From an uncultured Victivallis sp. (GTDB lineage Bacteria; Verrucomicrobiota; Lentisphaeria; Victivallales; Victivallaceae), in assembly GCF_944391105.1 (NCBI RefSeq), contig NZ_CALXSK010000011.1, positions 1 to 64,000 of the forward strand: a stretch of DNA of 64,000 nt, written 5' to 3'. A program made the position numbers and the translations under genes. This document shows, in pieces, positions 63,970-64,000 of the stretch (position 1 is the stretch's first letter; each line of letters opens with the position of its first letter). Below the pieces are notes generated by a model, which worked only from the letters and a program-made list of their open reading frames with translations, ran no database searches and was not told the origin of the DNA.

Positions 63970-64000
63970 ATGGTCAAGAACGGGATCAGGAGCGTGGCGG
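63970..64000 (+). CDS. Start of a gene, probably a LacI-family regulator (truncated by window)
   Basis: GGAG lies 6 nt before the ATG at 63970. The ten codons seen read MVKNGIRSVA. LacI/GalR proteins often start with such a stretch before the helix-turn-helix, and the two operator-like palindromes upstream fit self-control. The family is an inference from position. Confidence 0.4.
   Translation, partial: MVKNGIRSVA

Noticed and set aside
1..64000. CRISPR array, tRNA genes, replication origin
   Set aside because: No regularly spaced repeats, no cloverleaf that I could trace and no DnaA-box cluster were noticed. A tRNA scan and repeat search would be decisive.

Overview
The window looks like a chromosomal segment of a Gram-negative bacterium of the PVC superphylum, most likely Lentisphaerota/Victivallales. 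This is judged from protein style only; no search was run. The pointers are pseudopilin-like secreted proteins with an H-X9-DG-type C-terminus beside secreted glycoside hydrolases, a very long GreA with a large N-terminal extension as known in Chlamydiae, many GH-A clan hydrolases, and GC-rich coding DNA with long antisense shadow ORFs.

Layout. (1) 1-4250 begins with what appears to be the last bases of a 5S rRNA and its terminator. It continues as an AT-rich, gene-poor graveyard: an Rhs/YD-repeat scrap, an internally deleted IS256-type transposase, a PD-(D/E)XK nuclease fragment between two copies of a 44-bp repeat, an IS3-type remnant, and three orphan AT-rich genes (two apparent lipoproteins). 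(2) 4255-8865 holds a small membrane protein and a minus-strand surface-polysaccharide operon (UDP-HexNAc dehydrogenase, epimerase, ArnC-like glycosyltransferase, two SMR-like half-transporters). (3) 9289-13775 is a LacI regulator, a pseudopilin and a secreted GH-A hydrolase. (4) 13872-25035 carries MscS, a MarR-MATE-sirtuin operon, an AraC regulator divergent from a beta-galactosidase-like protein, a membrane glycosyltransferase-like protein, another GH-A hydrolase and a beta-carbonic anhydrase. (5) 25136-35152 is a minus-strand run: a 1057-aa protein of unknown function, a heparinase II/III-like lyase, MetW, MetX, hypoxanthine phosphoribosyltransferase and a GH110-like beta-helix enzyme. (6) 35326-47275 holds a flavodoxin, PNPase, two glycosyltransferases with a divergent flippase, SerA, a metallophosphoesterase and long GreA. 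(7) 47484-54034 has GH43, MetH, a GH5-like enzyme and a radical SAM/SPASM protein. (8) 54067-55697 is the ACT/PFL pair. (9) 55720-64000 is a second LacI-pseudopilin-GH module, then GH27, GH2, and the first codons of a gene behind a strong promoter flanked by two palindromes.

Functionally the window mixes housekeeping genes (methionine, serine, purine salvage, RNA turnover) with many enzymes for complex glycans, notably alpha/beta-galactosides and uronic-acid polymers, each under local regulators (LacI, AraC). Two loci repeat the order LacI - pseudopilin - secreted hydrolase, and the second has a perfect promoter with a perfect palindromic operator. Vegetative promoters are very readable here: TTGAAA/TTGACA, 17 bp, TATATT/TATAAT occurs upstream of several genes.
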